From NCBI RefSeq assembly GCF_021917145.1, contig NC_061073.1, positions 16,115,840-16,179,839 of the forward strand: a DNA stretch of 64,000 nt. The letters run 5' to 3'. The notes below the pieces were generated by a model. It was not told where the DNA came from. It made no database searches and saw nothing but the letters and a program-made list of their open reading frames with translations. Below, in pieces: positions 14,920-34,400 of this stretch (positions are counted from its first letter, which is position 1; every line of letters begins with the position of its first letter). This stretch comes from Hypomesus transpacificus (taxonomy: Eukaryota; Chordata; Actinopteri; Osmeriformes; Osmeridae). Position numbers and translations under genes: made by a program.

Positions 14920-17900
14920 ATGAGGAGAAGGTAAATATTTTCTTCCTTCTTCGACTGTTTTAGCGAACGCCTGCAAGATCGACGACGTTAGTTAGCTACT
15001 TGTTACTGTGTAGTCTAGCTAGCTAGCTCTGCTAGCGTACTAGCAAGCTGCTTTCCTCTGTTTTTGCGTTAACATTTTATTACCGACTTCCGTTAACTGG
15101 GTTGAAGAAGAAATTAAATACGATGCCTAAATTAAATATTTTAGTCTTGTTAGTCCATATTATCGCTGCCAGGACGAGTGTCGTCACTGAGTCTTTCAGG
15201 GTTGTAGCTATTAGCTCGCTAGCCAGCCGTGTTAATTATATTCAGTTAAACTGGTTGCTTAACCGGTTTAAGGCCTAGATATTCACCTTTTTCGTCCGTG
15301 TAAGTATGTACTAACTGGTCCACCACTTAACAAGTCTACTATAATTACAAACTAACATTGGAATGTTGCTGCTTAGTCAGCTCACGTAGCCTGTAGTTCC
15401 ACGTATTTGTTTCTTATTCGTTTTCTCAGTGAAGTTCATGCTGCAGAGTCGGTGGCATGTCTGAATCGAGCTCTTAATCGTCTGAAGGACATTTGGGAAG
15501 AAATCGGCATCCCAGAGGATCAGCGACTACAAAGGACAGATGTTGTGAAAAAACATATCAAAGTGAGTCCAACCTTGCATGAAAGGATTTGTTGTAGTGA
15601 AAGTTAACCTAGCTTACGTTATATCTGCATCAACCAAGTTATCTGACTAGCTTGTTTGCTGACCAAAAGGACTTGCTGGAGATGATGATTACAGAGGAGG
15701 AGAGTCTCAGGAAGCGATTGTTAAGTAGTATCGAGTCTTGTAGCAAAGAGCTTGAGAGCCTGTGCCAGGAACTCCAACTACCACCATTTGAGGTAGGACA
15801 ACTAAACTTTCCTAACATGTTAATATAATAAGGATAATAAGTTAAGTTAATAATGAAGTGGATGTGTAGGATGCCTGCCATTGTGTGTAAGGCCTTGATT
15901 TTTTTCTTTTCTTCTTCTGAACGTTGGTGTCTCTAGGAGGAGGAGGGTAGCACCATGTTGCAGCTGGAGAAGGATATCAGGACACGGTTGGAGGTGATGA
16001 CCAATCAGAAGAGCCAGAGGATCCAGCAGCTGAAAGCCTTCTGGAAGCAGGACCAGGAGCTGTGTGACATCATGTGCTCAGCTCCTTACTGCATCAGTCT
16101 GGAGTCAGTGCCATCTCTGGAGCAGCTGGAGAGCTACCGTGCCTACCTGGACAGTCTCACCCAAGAGAAGGTGCCTACTCAGTCATCCCCGGTGTCTGTT
16201 AGCTGGCAAACCATTTTCTAATCTATATATATATGTTTTGAATCCTAAGAGATAGGATGCATATATATCACAGACTTAGTGTTGTTGTTTTTCTAGGTGC
16301 GCCGACATGACGAGTTCATCGGCATCAAAAGGCAGATCATCCAGTGCATGGAGGATCTCGATCAGCTGCCTGACACCAGCTTTGAGAGAGACGTGGTGTG
16401 TGAGGACGAGGAGGCCTTCTGCCTGTCGAACGACAACATCTCAACCCTCAAACTACTGCTCGGTCAGGTAGCGTACACGGAGGCTTTGCTACTGCTGCAT
16501 TCTTAACAGGAACACCAAACATTTCCGTGCAACATCCAATGTGCTTGTGTTCATTTCCAGTTGGAGGAGCGCAAGGCTGAGAATGAGCTGCGCTGCTCTG
16601 CCTACCGCGGTAAGATCCAGGAGCTGTGGGAGAGACTGCAGGTTCCCCTGGAGGAGAGAGACGCCATATCTGAACACATGGTCCTGTCGAAGAAAACGAA
16701 CCTGGACGCTGTAAGAAAGCGTCGTTATGGCTCTCAGTTGTAATGACATGTTTTTAAAGACGTACGTTTCTAGTGTTGAAATGTAATGAAACTAATGTGG
16801 TTCTTCTGGTCCCTCTCTCAGCTGCAAGCTGAGGCCGGGCGTCTGGAAGAGCTCAAGATCAAGAACATGCAGAACGTCATTGAGGCCATCAGAGCTGAGA
16901 TAGCGCTCTTTTGGGAGAGGTGCTACTACAGCTCTGAGCAAAGACAAGCCTTTGTTCCTTACTTTGACGGTAACATAAACATCTTGGTGTGCGTTTTATA
17001 TCCAAGTGTTTCTTATGGGGCTGGGTGGTCCTTAACGCGTCACTTTGCACACAGATAATTTCACCGAAGAAAGTCTGAATCTTCATGAGGCTGAAGTTTT
17101 GAACCTCAAAAAACAATATGAGGATCACCAGGATCTCTTTGAGGGAGTCGGAAGGTGGCAGGAGAGTTGGATGCTGTTTTTGGAACTAGATGTGAGTAAC
17201 AGGATCAGTATATTATAAAAAAAAAAAAATCTTCCTCCAGATGGTTTAGCTCAGTGATTTATCTTTTATTCATTTATACTTTGTACGCAGAAAAAGGCAA
17301 CAGATCCTTCTAGGTTCAACAATCGAGGAGGGAACCTTCTGAAAGAGGAAAAGCAGAGGGCCGACCTTCAAAAAAGTTTGCCAAAGGTGACGAGACCGTT
17401 TACCTGACTGGTGGCCTTTTATCATGTTTTCTTCTCGGTTGCCAAGTGTTAAGGAATCCTGCTTGATATGATTGTTTCAGTTGGAGAAAACCCTGAAGAC
17501 CCAGATTGACCTGTGGGAGGAGGAGCATTGCAGGGAGTTTTTGGTCAATGGTCAGAAGTTCATTCAGTATGTACAGGAGCAATGGCAACTCCTCCAGAAT
17601 GAGAGGGAGCAAGAGAAACTGGAAAGGGTGAGTGTAAAATCTTCATTGCGGCTGACTAACATCTAGTTATGAAGGAGAAGGGGGATTGCAATACTGAACT
17701 AACTCGGCGTGTGTAATAGCAACTGAAGAAAACCAAGCAGTTTGAGAAAGACGTGCAGTTTGGAACCACTGTGAAGACGCCGTCCAAAAGACGTCTGGCA
17801 GCGACACCCACATCGAGTAAAACCAGAAAGGTAATACAGGTGGGAAAATGAGCATCTTATTTGTTCATTGTTTGTATTCATCCGATCTTTTTGGCCTTTC

Positions 17901-17988
17901 TCTTATTGACGTTTTCTTGATTCTCCTCCTTCAGTCAACAATGGTGTTTTTCACAGTTGCATGGTAAGAAAACGTAGTGATTCCCTGT

Positions 17989-18059
<71 letters not shown>

Positions 18060-19125
18060 CCCTTTCCATCTAGCTAAATTCCACCTGCAGCATCTCCACT
18101 CCCAACAGTACGCTCCGCTCTGGAGGAAGCACCTTCCAGTCTCCTGCCCTACGACCTCCTCTGTCCATCAGTAAGGTGAGAACAGCCCGTAACCTCACTG
18201 GCTCTGACACCAACACTGTTTCAGAGAACTCATTTTGAATGCCTGTGTGTTCCAACACAGATTCCTGGACTGCGCACCCCTGCACGTGCCAGGACTCCTC
18301 GGGCTCAGGAGAGGAACAAGGAGAACATCTCCCACCTTTATGGGACTGCTCTGGGCGGTACTTTAAGACCACCAGCTAGCCCACACCGTAACTTCAGCAT
18401 CAACTCTGTGGCCAGCACCTATTCAGAATTTGCGGTAACTCTTTTTGTATATTTAAGACATGTGCTGATGATGATGATTATTCCAGCAACACACAATCCA
18501 GTCAGATTTTGTAACAGGTCAAATGAAGAAACTCGGCAGGTTACCAATAATTGACTCGCTTTATCATGTGATGTGACAATGTTGTCATTGTCATCATTAA
18601 CTTTGAATCAAATTGTTCCATTCTATTGTAGAAGGATTTTGTCAACATTGATTCCACCGTCATTAAAAGGTCTGTATTTAAGTGTATTTAGCCGTGTAAC
18701 ATTTGAGCTCACCCCACTAACCAACATGGCATGTAAAGTACGTCTACTTTTCAGTTTTACTTCCTGGAGGACACACTGAGTCCTCTGCTGTAGTCTGAAT
18801 GTTTTAGAGAAGGCAAGCGTTTATCTCAACTCTTTGAATTGGGCTGTGTGTTGCTGGAAAATCAGTTCTTTACCTTTCCACTTTTAACAACCCGTTCTGC
18901 TTGGTGTTTCTGTGTTCTGACAGTTCACTTATTCACCTCAAACTTGTTGTTATGTGCATGGAAAATGATTTGAGGCAAATTAATATAGGAGTTTATAGTA
19001 TGGCTACAAGTTTTGTTTGTTGTAACATTTTGTCTTATTTCTCCCCAAAGCGAGACCTTTCAAAGGTCTCCAAATCTACCATCATCCAGACAGGACACCT
19101 GAACTCCACAGTCACTCACCTCTGA
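14920..19125 (+). CDS. prc1: Protein regulator of cytokinesis 1 (PRC1)
   Basis: MAP65/Ase1-family antiparallel microtubule bundler that builds the spindle midzone and recruits KIF4 and PLK1. Exons: 14920-14930, 15430-15562, 15670-15792, 15937-16170, 16297-16467, 16561-16710, 16822-16969, 17055-17191, 17291-17386, 17481-17627, 17720-17830, 18074-18175, 18261-18434, probably 18632-18673, and 19051-19125. Total is about 617 residues (human 620). The start MRRSEVHA, split after AG of codon 4, matches human MRRSEVLA. Recognisable motifs: GIPEDQRLQRTDVVKKHIK (dimerisation rod), PDTSFERDVVCEDEEAFCLS, and the spectrin-fold microtubule-binding motifs FNNRGGNLLKEEKQRADLQK and FLVNGQKFIQYVQEQW. The Ser/Thr-Pro-rich tail (VKTPSKRR, NFSINSVASTYSEFA) carries CDK-type sites and a basic nuclear signal. 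The penultimate exon is uncertain: its better-looking donor AG/GTCTGT would break frame, so I use the weaker GTATTT or assume skipping. Confidence 0.93.
17990..18058 (+). repeat. 69-base poly(C) tract in a prc1 intron
   Basis: An uninterrupted run of C lies 15 bp before the CTAG acceptor of the exon at 18074. On the opposite strand it is poly(G), able to form G-quadruplexes. The length may be approximate in an assembly. Confidence 0.85.
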
Positions 19126-19587
19126 GGGCCGGGCCAGGGGTGCACTTTGAGTCGACCAGCTCAGCAGTGCCCCCAGCATTATGTTAACACTGTTGGAGTC
19201 TGAAGGAAAGTTATCAATACAATGAATGTAACTCCAAGTTGACACACGATTTTCTAAATGTTTTATGTTATTATATTATTAGAGATTTTTAAGCTTCTTT
19301 GGCTTCCTGCTGAATGACACGCGGGACTGCAGAACAGTTTTCATGAAACTTTGTCCTTTATTTTATATGGCTATTTGATCATTTTCATTTGATGCAAGCT
19401 TATTGTATACATGTTTAGGGCTAGCTGATCATGAGTTTCCCTCTCAACTTTGACTATACACTTTACACTACATCTTTTTGATGTTATCTTTAAGGTATTT
19501 TAAGTGCACAATCTGCTGTCAGAACTGCTGCGGTAACAGCACTTGTTTTAAACGTATCTGAGTGTAATTGGTGATTTGCAAACTGTA

Positions 19588-19593
19588 AATAAA
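19588..19593 (+). terminator. prc1 polyadenylation signal
   Basis: AATAAA in GTAAATAAATGTTTTG, about 460 bp after the prc1 stop, with a T/G-rich stretch just downstream. Confidence 0.6.
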
Positions 19594-19630
19594 TGTTTTG
19601 TTTCAATATCTGAGTGTTTTGGGAAGTATA

Positions 19631-19905
19631 ATCAGTGTTTCCCGCAGGGTCTTAAAAAGTTTAAAATTCTGAACTTTTAATTTCACGTCTAAATGAAATT
19701 TAAGACCTCAGATGAAAATCTAGCCGTTTTTACCCTCGTTCATTTCTAGAAATGTTGGCTGCAAAAAGTTATTACAAAGTAGCAAAAAAGTATTGAGTCG
19801 TAGCCTACAAAGTGGAGCTCAAATCTGGTTGAAGGACCTTCTTACAGCTCAATTTTTGCTCTTGGACTTGTAAATAAAACTGTTAAAAGGTAAATTTCTT
19901 TAAAG
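19631..19905. mobile_element. Probable hAT-like non-autonomous remnant
   Basis: Begins CAGTGTTTCCCGCAGGGTCT, resembling the CAGTGTTTCCC-type terminal repeats of hAT elements. The right end is not clear, so the boundary is approximate. Confidence 0.35.
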
Positions 19906-20380
19906 ACTCTTGGTTGAGCCTTTCCTGGTGGGACAGTGGGGTGCCTGGAAAGACAGTTGGGAGAGAGGATCTGCACAATCAGATAGTGCCCTGGGATTAC
20001 AGGGATCTGGGCCCACAAATGTGTTTGGCACTACGCTCTGTGCTGGTTGTTGTGGTTTAGGCCTTAGTTCTCAACCCACTACACCACACAGTCCACCTTC
20101 TATATACTTGGAAATAACATATATATTACTCAACGGATATCAGTTACATGAATTATCAATTGGTTTGAGGGATTTTTGAACCAGGGGTACCGTGTTTGGC
20201 AGTAGACTCGATGGTACACATGCTGAGCCACAGAGGATTCCTGCAACTTAGCTTTCTACAAATCGGTCTAATTGCCTTCATGACACTACTGAGAAATCTA
20301 CCAGCTCATGGCTTTCTTGATCCATTATCTGTTACATGTAAAGGTCAAACACAATGACAAACATTTGTAAAGTGAATTTC

Positions 20381-20386
20381 TTTATT
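20381..20386 (-). terminator. ubap1l polyadenylation signal
   Basis: TTTATT on plus (AATAAA on minus) about 355 bp past the ubap1l stop codon. A SINE lies between stop and signal. Confidence 0.45.
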
Positions 20387-20536
20387 GACAAATATTCCAA
20401 TATCTTAATACTAATGTCCATATGGAAGCCTAAAAATAATTGACTCGTATCTGCATTCATACTAAAGTGAGGGGGGGTAACTATATTCATATTTAACTGC
20501 ATTTTCCATTCATTTAGGTACAAGATGTGCTGTGAC

Positions 20537-20727
20537 TTTACATTTAATCATTTAGCAGACGCTCTTATCCAGAGCGACTTACAGTAAGTACAGGGACATT
20601 CCCCCCGAGGCAAGTAGGGTGAAGTGCCTTGCCCAAGGACACAACGTCATTTGGCAATGCCGGGAATCAAACCAACAACCTTATGATTAATAGCCCAACT
20701 CCCTAACCGCTCAGCCATCTGACCCCC
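20537..20727 (-). repeat. tRNA-derived SINE in ubap1l 3' UTR
   Basis: Full-length copy whose tRNA head ends about 14 bp from the ubap1l stop codon, so nearly the whole proximal 3' UTR is SINE, in the same orientation as the gene. Confidence 0.85.
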
Positions 20728-20740
20728 TGACTCATCTGAC

Positions 20741-22686
<1,946 letters not shown>

Positions 22687-24645
22687 TCTGCACCAAAACA
22701 CAGTAACAAAAACACCTACAGATTTTTCAAAATCTGAGTCCAAAAGTGATCTGTTTGTACTGACAGGGAAGGCACAGCAGGCAAAAGATTTTTATAAATA
22801 TTTAAGAATATTAGGCAGCTCTTTCACTCCTATCATTTTAAATTATTGATCAGATTATTTGCATTTCAGAGACACTCACCTCTCTGTGAGTAGTATCCTC
22901 TGTAGCGCGTCCACTGTGTTGACGTGAAACACGGACAGGTGCATAGTGACTAATACTGAGGTGAGATAAGACCGGCTCATTCTTTTTAATACTAAGCCCA
23001 TTGCATAAGAAATGTTTACAAACACACGGTGTACAAATCATGAACATCTTGTTCCTTCCACAAAGAGGAGGTGGGGAATGTATAGCTTTTCATTACTGCC
23101 ACATCAAACACTGAGGAATAGATGTAATGGAAACCATTATCTCCCCCAGATACATATTATGTTGATATTTTTTTTTTATGTGAGCATATAACATTCTGCT
23201 CCATGTTGTCAACATTGTCTGTTTATCGGCGCGCACGTCTGAAAATGAGTGAGGAGGAAGGGAAGACAGCCAGTCAGAGGAGAGGATTAGGAAAATGCTG
23301 AGGTGTTGATAAAAATGAGATTACAATTCTCAGATACTAAACTAAGGCACTAATGGGGTCTTTGGTGCTCTCTAGTGGTTTGTAATCACTTAACAAATTA
23401 AATCTGACCCAACATTGTAATTTAATAAAACACTGAATGTCTGTACAGATATACATTTTATTTATATTTTTAAACAATACCACAACACGTTTTAGATTCA
23501 CAACTTTAGGGCATATAGATGATTGAACTTCGAACTGAGAGAAAAGCAATTTTGAAACATAACTTAAAGCAAATATGAATTTTAAACAAATTAAAAAGTT
23601 ACCTTCCTAAATTAATCTCATTTCATAGAACATGTAGGTGGGCAGCAGCATGGTTTCGTCCAAAGACTGTGCTAGGAAAAAAAGGCAAAGATTACAGAGT
23701 AGTCTACTGAAGTACGATTTACAGTCGGCATCACTTAAGGTGAGGTTCCTAAACTTGACCAAATGCAGGAAGGTTTTCTGTGTCGATTCAGTCGCGTGTA
23801 AAGGAATCTGAGGGTATGGTTTCATACATTCTACCGGAGAGGTTTGAGATTGAAAATAAAACACACAACACAAACTTTTTCGAGTGTTTTAAAAAGGTAA
23901 CAAGTTTCTAGTCCTGCTGTTTAGTGTGCTGGTGTGGGCATACACTAAAACAAGTGATGACATAATACAGGTTGCCTCGTGATACAAACGGATCCATTCT
24001 AACTATGCGCCACTGCCCCACATTTACGAGCCAATTTCATTACCAACACCATTATTAAAATGGTGAGTAAGAAAACATCCAAATACTGATGTGAATATTG
24101 AATACCATGACAACAGGGCATTAGCTGCATCATGTAACAAGAAAATATTGAAGCAGAATATTCCTAACCCTATGCCTTCAAGTGTACAATATGATCCCAT
24201 TATGATAATTTGATTCCCTTGCCTTACAACCTATCACCCCCAAAAAAGAGAAGGCAAATCTCCTAGCTACTAATCCTTTTAAGAATAAAATTGCATTATC
24301 TTTTAGATAGATAAAATTGTTAACAATCCGCAAAGATTGAAAATGTACCAGGTAGAAGTCCACCTTGTTAGTTGTGCACCTCCTGTTGTTACAGATTAAC
24401 TCCTGGATTCATGGGACCAATAGGACGCGTGTCTGATACAAATCCTGTTATTTATGCTGACACACCTCAGTGTGACCCTCCAGGATGTGTTCTCTTTCCT
24501 ACAGCCTCCAAGGCCTGTCTAGGGTCTCAGGGCAGGGTTATGAGGAGACAACAGCTGTTTTCCATCTAAGGGTTCTAGGGAATCTAATGATTTGAGACTG
24601 CAGTCGTTAGGAGATCTCGGAGAAACAAAAAGGGCGGAGGGAGGA
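22687..24645. other. ubap1l 5' region and clpx 3' flank
   Basis: A possible non-coding first exon of ubap1l ends at a good GTGAGTG donor (plus 22873-22879). The rest is AT-rich with no recognisable gene; PDCD7 and KBTBD13, which lie here in human, are not evident. The 23.6-23.9 kb minus-strand ORF is unassigned. Confidence 0.45.
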
Positions 24646-29756
<5,111 letters not shown>

Positions 29757-31436
29757 AGTCACTTAACCTCAAGGTCCTGGTGGAGGGAGGGGTAGACGGT
29801 TTTGAGAATGACATAAGAGTAGTGCTAGTAGGCTTAATTGTAACAATTCTATTGCACGTTCTAATGCGACCCAGCGTGGGTATCACTAATAGCCTAGTTA
29901 ATGGCTATGCTGGTTAACGTGCTAGCTACTGTAGCTAGAAGCTAGGCCAAATGCTGCTCAGACTCGTATTGCAAGAAAACACTGGCTAGTAGTGTAGCAT
30001 AGCTACATGTTCAATATGAATAGGAAGCTACTTCCAATAACATGCCTTCACCGCACGTTATCAGAAATGTTAGACTAATAATACCACCACCGAAATAACA
30101 TTCAAACTCTGATCCGAAATACAGATTAAAGTCAATACAAGAACTAGACTGCTGCGCCCACAGCGGGCCTCGAGAATCACTCTTGGCTATTTAGCTCTAG
30201 GTTAGCTAGCTACTAACTATAGCTTGCGAGTCGACAGGTAAACAATCCACTGAGAGTGAGGCACATCCAGTCTCGCTTCAGTGAACTATAATAAGCAGCT
30301 GGATAGGTGTTTATTTGACCAAACTCCGATTCTGTTAGCTAGCACTACAGTACTGTAGCTAACTAAATCATGTAACTTTACTTACAGTGAGGAGGTACGA
30401 CGAAATCAAACAAGACAACTTCAACCACAAATGGATTTCGCCGAGTCACTATTTCACGGATTTACAAGTGTTTAGCTAGTCCGCTAGCTAGCTAGCAATT
30501 ATAGCAGGTCAATGTGTCATACCAATGTCACAATGTGCTGATCGATCGCATGGAGCTATGGTTATTCCCAGGCTGTAGGTCGTGTTTACCCCAGGTGGTA
30601 ATAGACTTTATATGATGTAACGTTTGGTGTTATGAAATAGGTCAGTCGAACTAGCCTACGAGATCGAGGTTAACAGTTTCTCTTCTTGCGTTAGGAAACT
30701 ACTAGGGTGCAACAGCAGTGTTGGCCTGGTTCTGTGCATCACATGTTAAAGGGGGCGCGCCCAATTTTTTCTTTATTATTGCTCACTCTTTCTCACCTGT
30801 TCGGCCTACTTTCGTACTGTTGCACTATTACCCAATCTGACGCTTGACAAAGAGTTGTAACGGTAATGTTTATTTAATCATAGAAATATAACATCATTTA
30901 CAATATACTCTGAAATATATATACAGTATATAATACTATATAGCAGAAATTGATTCTACGTAAGATCTTTTTAGGACAGATAATGACTGCTAAAGCGGTT
31001 GGAGAGAAAGTCAAATAAATTCTAGAATCCTATGGGGACTAGCGAAAAGGAGATGGTATCATATGGAGCCTGTTGCTAGAAGGGATAGGATAACAACATT
31101 ATGCTCACAGTATAGATCAAACATAAACATCTGACAGTAGGATTCAATGTTTATTTTAATTTGATATATTATTGTCTACATCACATAACAGAGCATGTTA
31201 TTTAAGTTTATGTTTATAAGTAAAATATATATTAAGTCATACAGAATTATTTGTTATTATACAATTATATAATAAACAATGAAACAATCTTATATAGCCT
31301 GCATTTTGTGTTTACATTTATATACAATATACATTTTCAGTTTAAATAAAATATCTTATGTACAATTATACTTTAAATGATGAACACGAATACATACATT
31401 TCCTGTGTTCATATGTGTTTAATTATTAAGTGAGAT
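29757..31436. other. clpx promoter region and prdm9 3' flank
   Basis: A possible 5' non-coding clpx exon ends near 30385 at CACT/GTAAGT on minus. CTAGCTAG-type short motifs abound in the left half; the right half (30.8-31.4 kb) is very AT-rich and should hold the prdm9 3' UTR (candidate AATAAA on minus at 31150-31155). No ORF is supported. Confidence 0.45.
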
Positions 31437-34400
31437 CTAGAGTTCAGGATCTCTAGTCTTCCCAGAACAAAAGTGTGTCTTTAAATGTCCTGACCGACTG
31501 AAGCTCTTCCCACACTGGTCACAGTGGTACGGCTTCTCTCCTGAGTGAACACGCTGGTGTCTCTTTAAGTCTCCTGACAGACTGAAGCTCTTCCCACACT
31601 GGTCACAGTGGTACGGCTTCTCTCCTGAGTGAACACGCTGGTGTGTCTTTAAGGTTTCTGACCGACTGAAGCTCTTCCCACACTGGTCACAGTGGTACGG
31701 CTTCTCTCCTGAGTGAACACGCTGGTGTGTCTTTAAATGTCCTGACAGACTGAAGCTCTTCCCACACTGGTCACAGTGGTACGGCTTCTCTCCTGAGTGA
31801 ACACGCTGGTGTCTCTTTAAGTCTCCTGACAGACTGAAGCTCTTCCCACACTGGTCACAGTGGTACGGCTTCTCTCCTGAGTGAACACGCTGGTGTCTCT
31901 TTAAGTCTCCTGACAGACTGAAGCTCTTCCCACACTGGTCACAGTGGTACGGCTTCTCTCCTGAGTGAACATGCTGGTGTCTCTTTAAGTTCCCTGACAG
32001 ACTGAAGCTCTTCCCACACTGGTCACAGTGGTGATGTCTGGCCTTTCCTGTGTCCATGCTTCCCTGGATGGGGACCAGGGGGAGGGAGGAAGTGGTGTTG
32101 GGGTGTGGTCGAGAGGAGGACAGAGTCTCTGGTCTGATCTCTCCACTCCTCAGCAGAGAGACGTACAGGTCATGGTGGCACCTCTTAATGTGCTTGTGGA
32201 GGTAGATCTGGGCAGTGAAGGACAGAAGACACTGGGAGCAGGAGAACACCTCAGTCTGAGACGATTCAATCCTTGGTCCTGGAAATGTGAGAGCAAAAAA
32301 ATACATTTAATACAATTAAATACAAACAGCATAGTTTTCAAATGACAACCTTTGGTAAGGGAAGGGATTAACAGGTTGCAATCCTGGTCTGTGGGTTTAC
32401 TGGTTGTTAGAGGTAGTAATGAAAGAGACAAATGTATTATTGGCATTAAATTAACTTCACTCAAAATCAATGGTCTTGTATATCAGTCCTCTACTATACG
32501 ACTGCAGTTAAGGTCAATATTGTAGGTTAAGAACATCTCCAGTCAGTGATTTGTGTGGCTCAATGCTACAAGTCCCTCCAATCTTCCTATCAAGAGGGAA
32601 ATGGAGAAGAGAAGGGAGGAGAGAAATTAGGGAAGAGAAAGAAGCAGAGGGGGAAGAGGAGAGAGGAGGTGACGTAAGAGGAGAAAAGACAGAGGAGACA
32701 TAAGAAGAGAGGCGATATGTCAGGGGAGGAGGAAAGGAGAGGACACTAAGAGGAGGTACCTCTGGTGGAGCTCTTGTTGTCCCAGAGGTAGTCAAAGGAG
32801 ATCCCCATGTCTCTGGCGTACTCCTCTCCGTACCAGACCAGAAGCTCCTCCCCCGGGGCCAGCGGCCGGCAGCAGCGGTACAGGATGGCTCCTCGGTGCT
32901 GAAACGCCACCAGGTTCTGTTCCCCCTCGTTACGGGCACAGTTCACATACCTGGGGGGAGGAGGAGGGGATGGAGGAAGAGGGAGGGAGATGAGGAGGGG
33001 ATGGGAGGAGGAGGGGATGGGAGGAGGGGTAGAGGGAGAGAGATGAGGAGGTAGAGGGGGATCAGAACATGAAAGGTTTAAATCAAGATAAGTTGAAGGA
33101 GTAGGGAGACTGAGAACCGGAGGGGGGGAAGGAGGGAGATGAGGAGCTGGATGGGGATCAGAACATGAAGGAGTTAGGAGAGTGAGATCAGTCAACTGAT
33201 TCAGGGTGTTTTGTCATCACCTCATCCAGTTGGAGTGAGTCTCTGTCTTGGCATCGATGTACTCGTTACAGTGTCTGCTCTTGTAAATCTGGAAATGCAC
33301 ACACAGTTAGTGCTCTCTTAAAACCCATAGAGACATGGTTTTAAAACATACTCTCATACATTTGGGGAACTTTGTGTCAGGGAAACTTTCTGCTTCACAC
33401 AAGAGATGCATAAAAGCTTTTTCAGTAAAAACAATTATTTCTGATCTTGGTTGCTTAACTTCCTATTAAAATGTTAAAATGTCATCGTATTCCTTACAAA
33501 ATCATCAAAACACACCACTCCTCCTCCTCGCCTCCTCCCCCTTTCCTCCTCACCACCCAGGAGTATCCACTCTCGATGGCCTCTTCCTCCTCCTTCACTT
33601 CTCCCTCGTAGGGGCCGTAGTGGGTTCCCTTGGCGACCACCCCCCCACAGTTGAACACCCCCAGTCCGGCCCTGGGGATATTTGACCTCCTGACTTCCAG
33701 ACCGGGCGGCAGGGTGAGTCTGGCCCGGTCCATTAGCCCCAGGGCTGCAGGGGTGTCGACGACGAACAAGGGGGCGCCGTGGAGATCACACTCCTTGATG
33801 AAGAACGAATTGCAGTCCTCACAGTCTGGAGGAGAGAGGCAGTATGTTTACAAATACTATGGAGGTAGAGGGAGGGAGAAGGGGAGAGAGAAAAGGGGAA
33901 CGAGAGAGGGAGAGAGATAAAGAGGGAGAAAGAGAGGGTGTCTATCTCACAGAGGTAGTGTATATCTTACGGAGGTAGTATATATCTTACAGAGGTTGTG
34001 TCTATCTTACAGAAGTAGTGGTCATCTTTGGGCTCCTCCTGCTCAGTATAGTTGACCCTGGGCCTCTCTCTCAGGTTCCTGCCTCTGGGGAACTGGATCT
34101 TCTTTGCTGCCCTGCTCCTCCTCATACACTCTGCCTTAGACAGGCCTGGTACACACACACATTATCCTCAGCCCTGTTCCTCCTGACACGCAAACACAGA
34201 AATCACAAAGAGATACACAGCCAGCCAGCGTTTATCACCTGATGTTGACAGATTATATTTCTCCTGGGGGGCCTCTGGGCCTCCCGCGCCCCCTCCCTGA
34301 GTGCCCCCCCCACCGGTGCTCTGGCCCTCCGTTGTCAGGGAGTGTGTGTGTGTCGGGGGGCTGGCGTCTCTGAGGAAGGCTAGCTCCTCCTCACTCAGCA

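Larger units (their letters stand above)
19126..20740. other. Convergent 3' region of prc1 and ubap1l
   Basis: Prc1 3' UTR to the AATAAA at 19588-19593, then a hAT-like repeat remnant (about 19630-19905), unassigned sequence, and the ubap1l 3' side with a SINE. No further gene is supported. Confidence 0.6.

Noticed and set aside
17977-18174. Poly-proline open frame
   Set aside because: Product of the 69-C run; only 18074-18175 is a real prc1 exon, in another frame.
19910-20179. 89-codon plus-strand frame
   Set aside because: No homology recognised; lies in repeat-rich DNA between convergent genes.
23607-23873. 88-codon minus-strand frame ending SLDETMLLPTYMFYEMRLI
   Set aside because: Low-complexity AT-rich context, no recognisable domain and no matching exon; kept only as unassigned.
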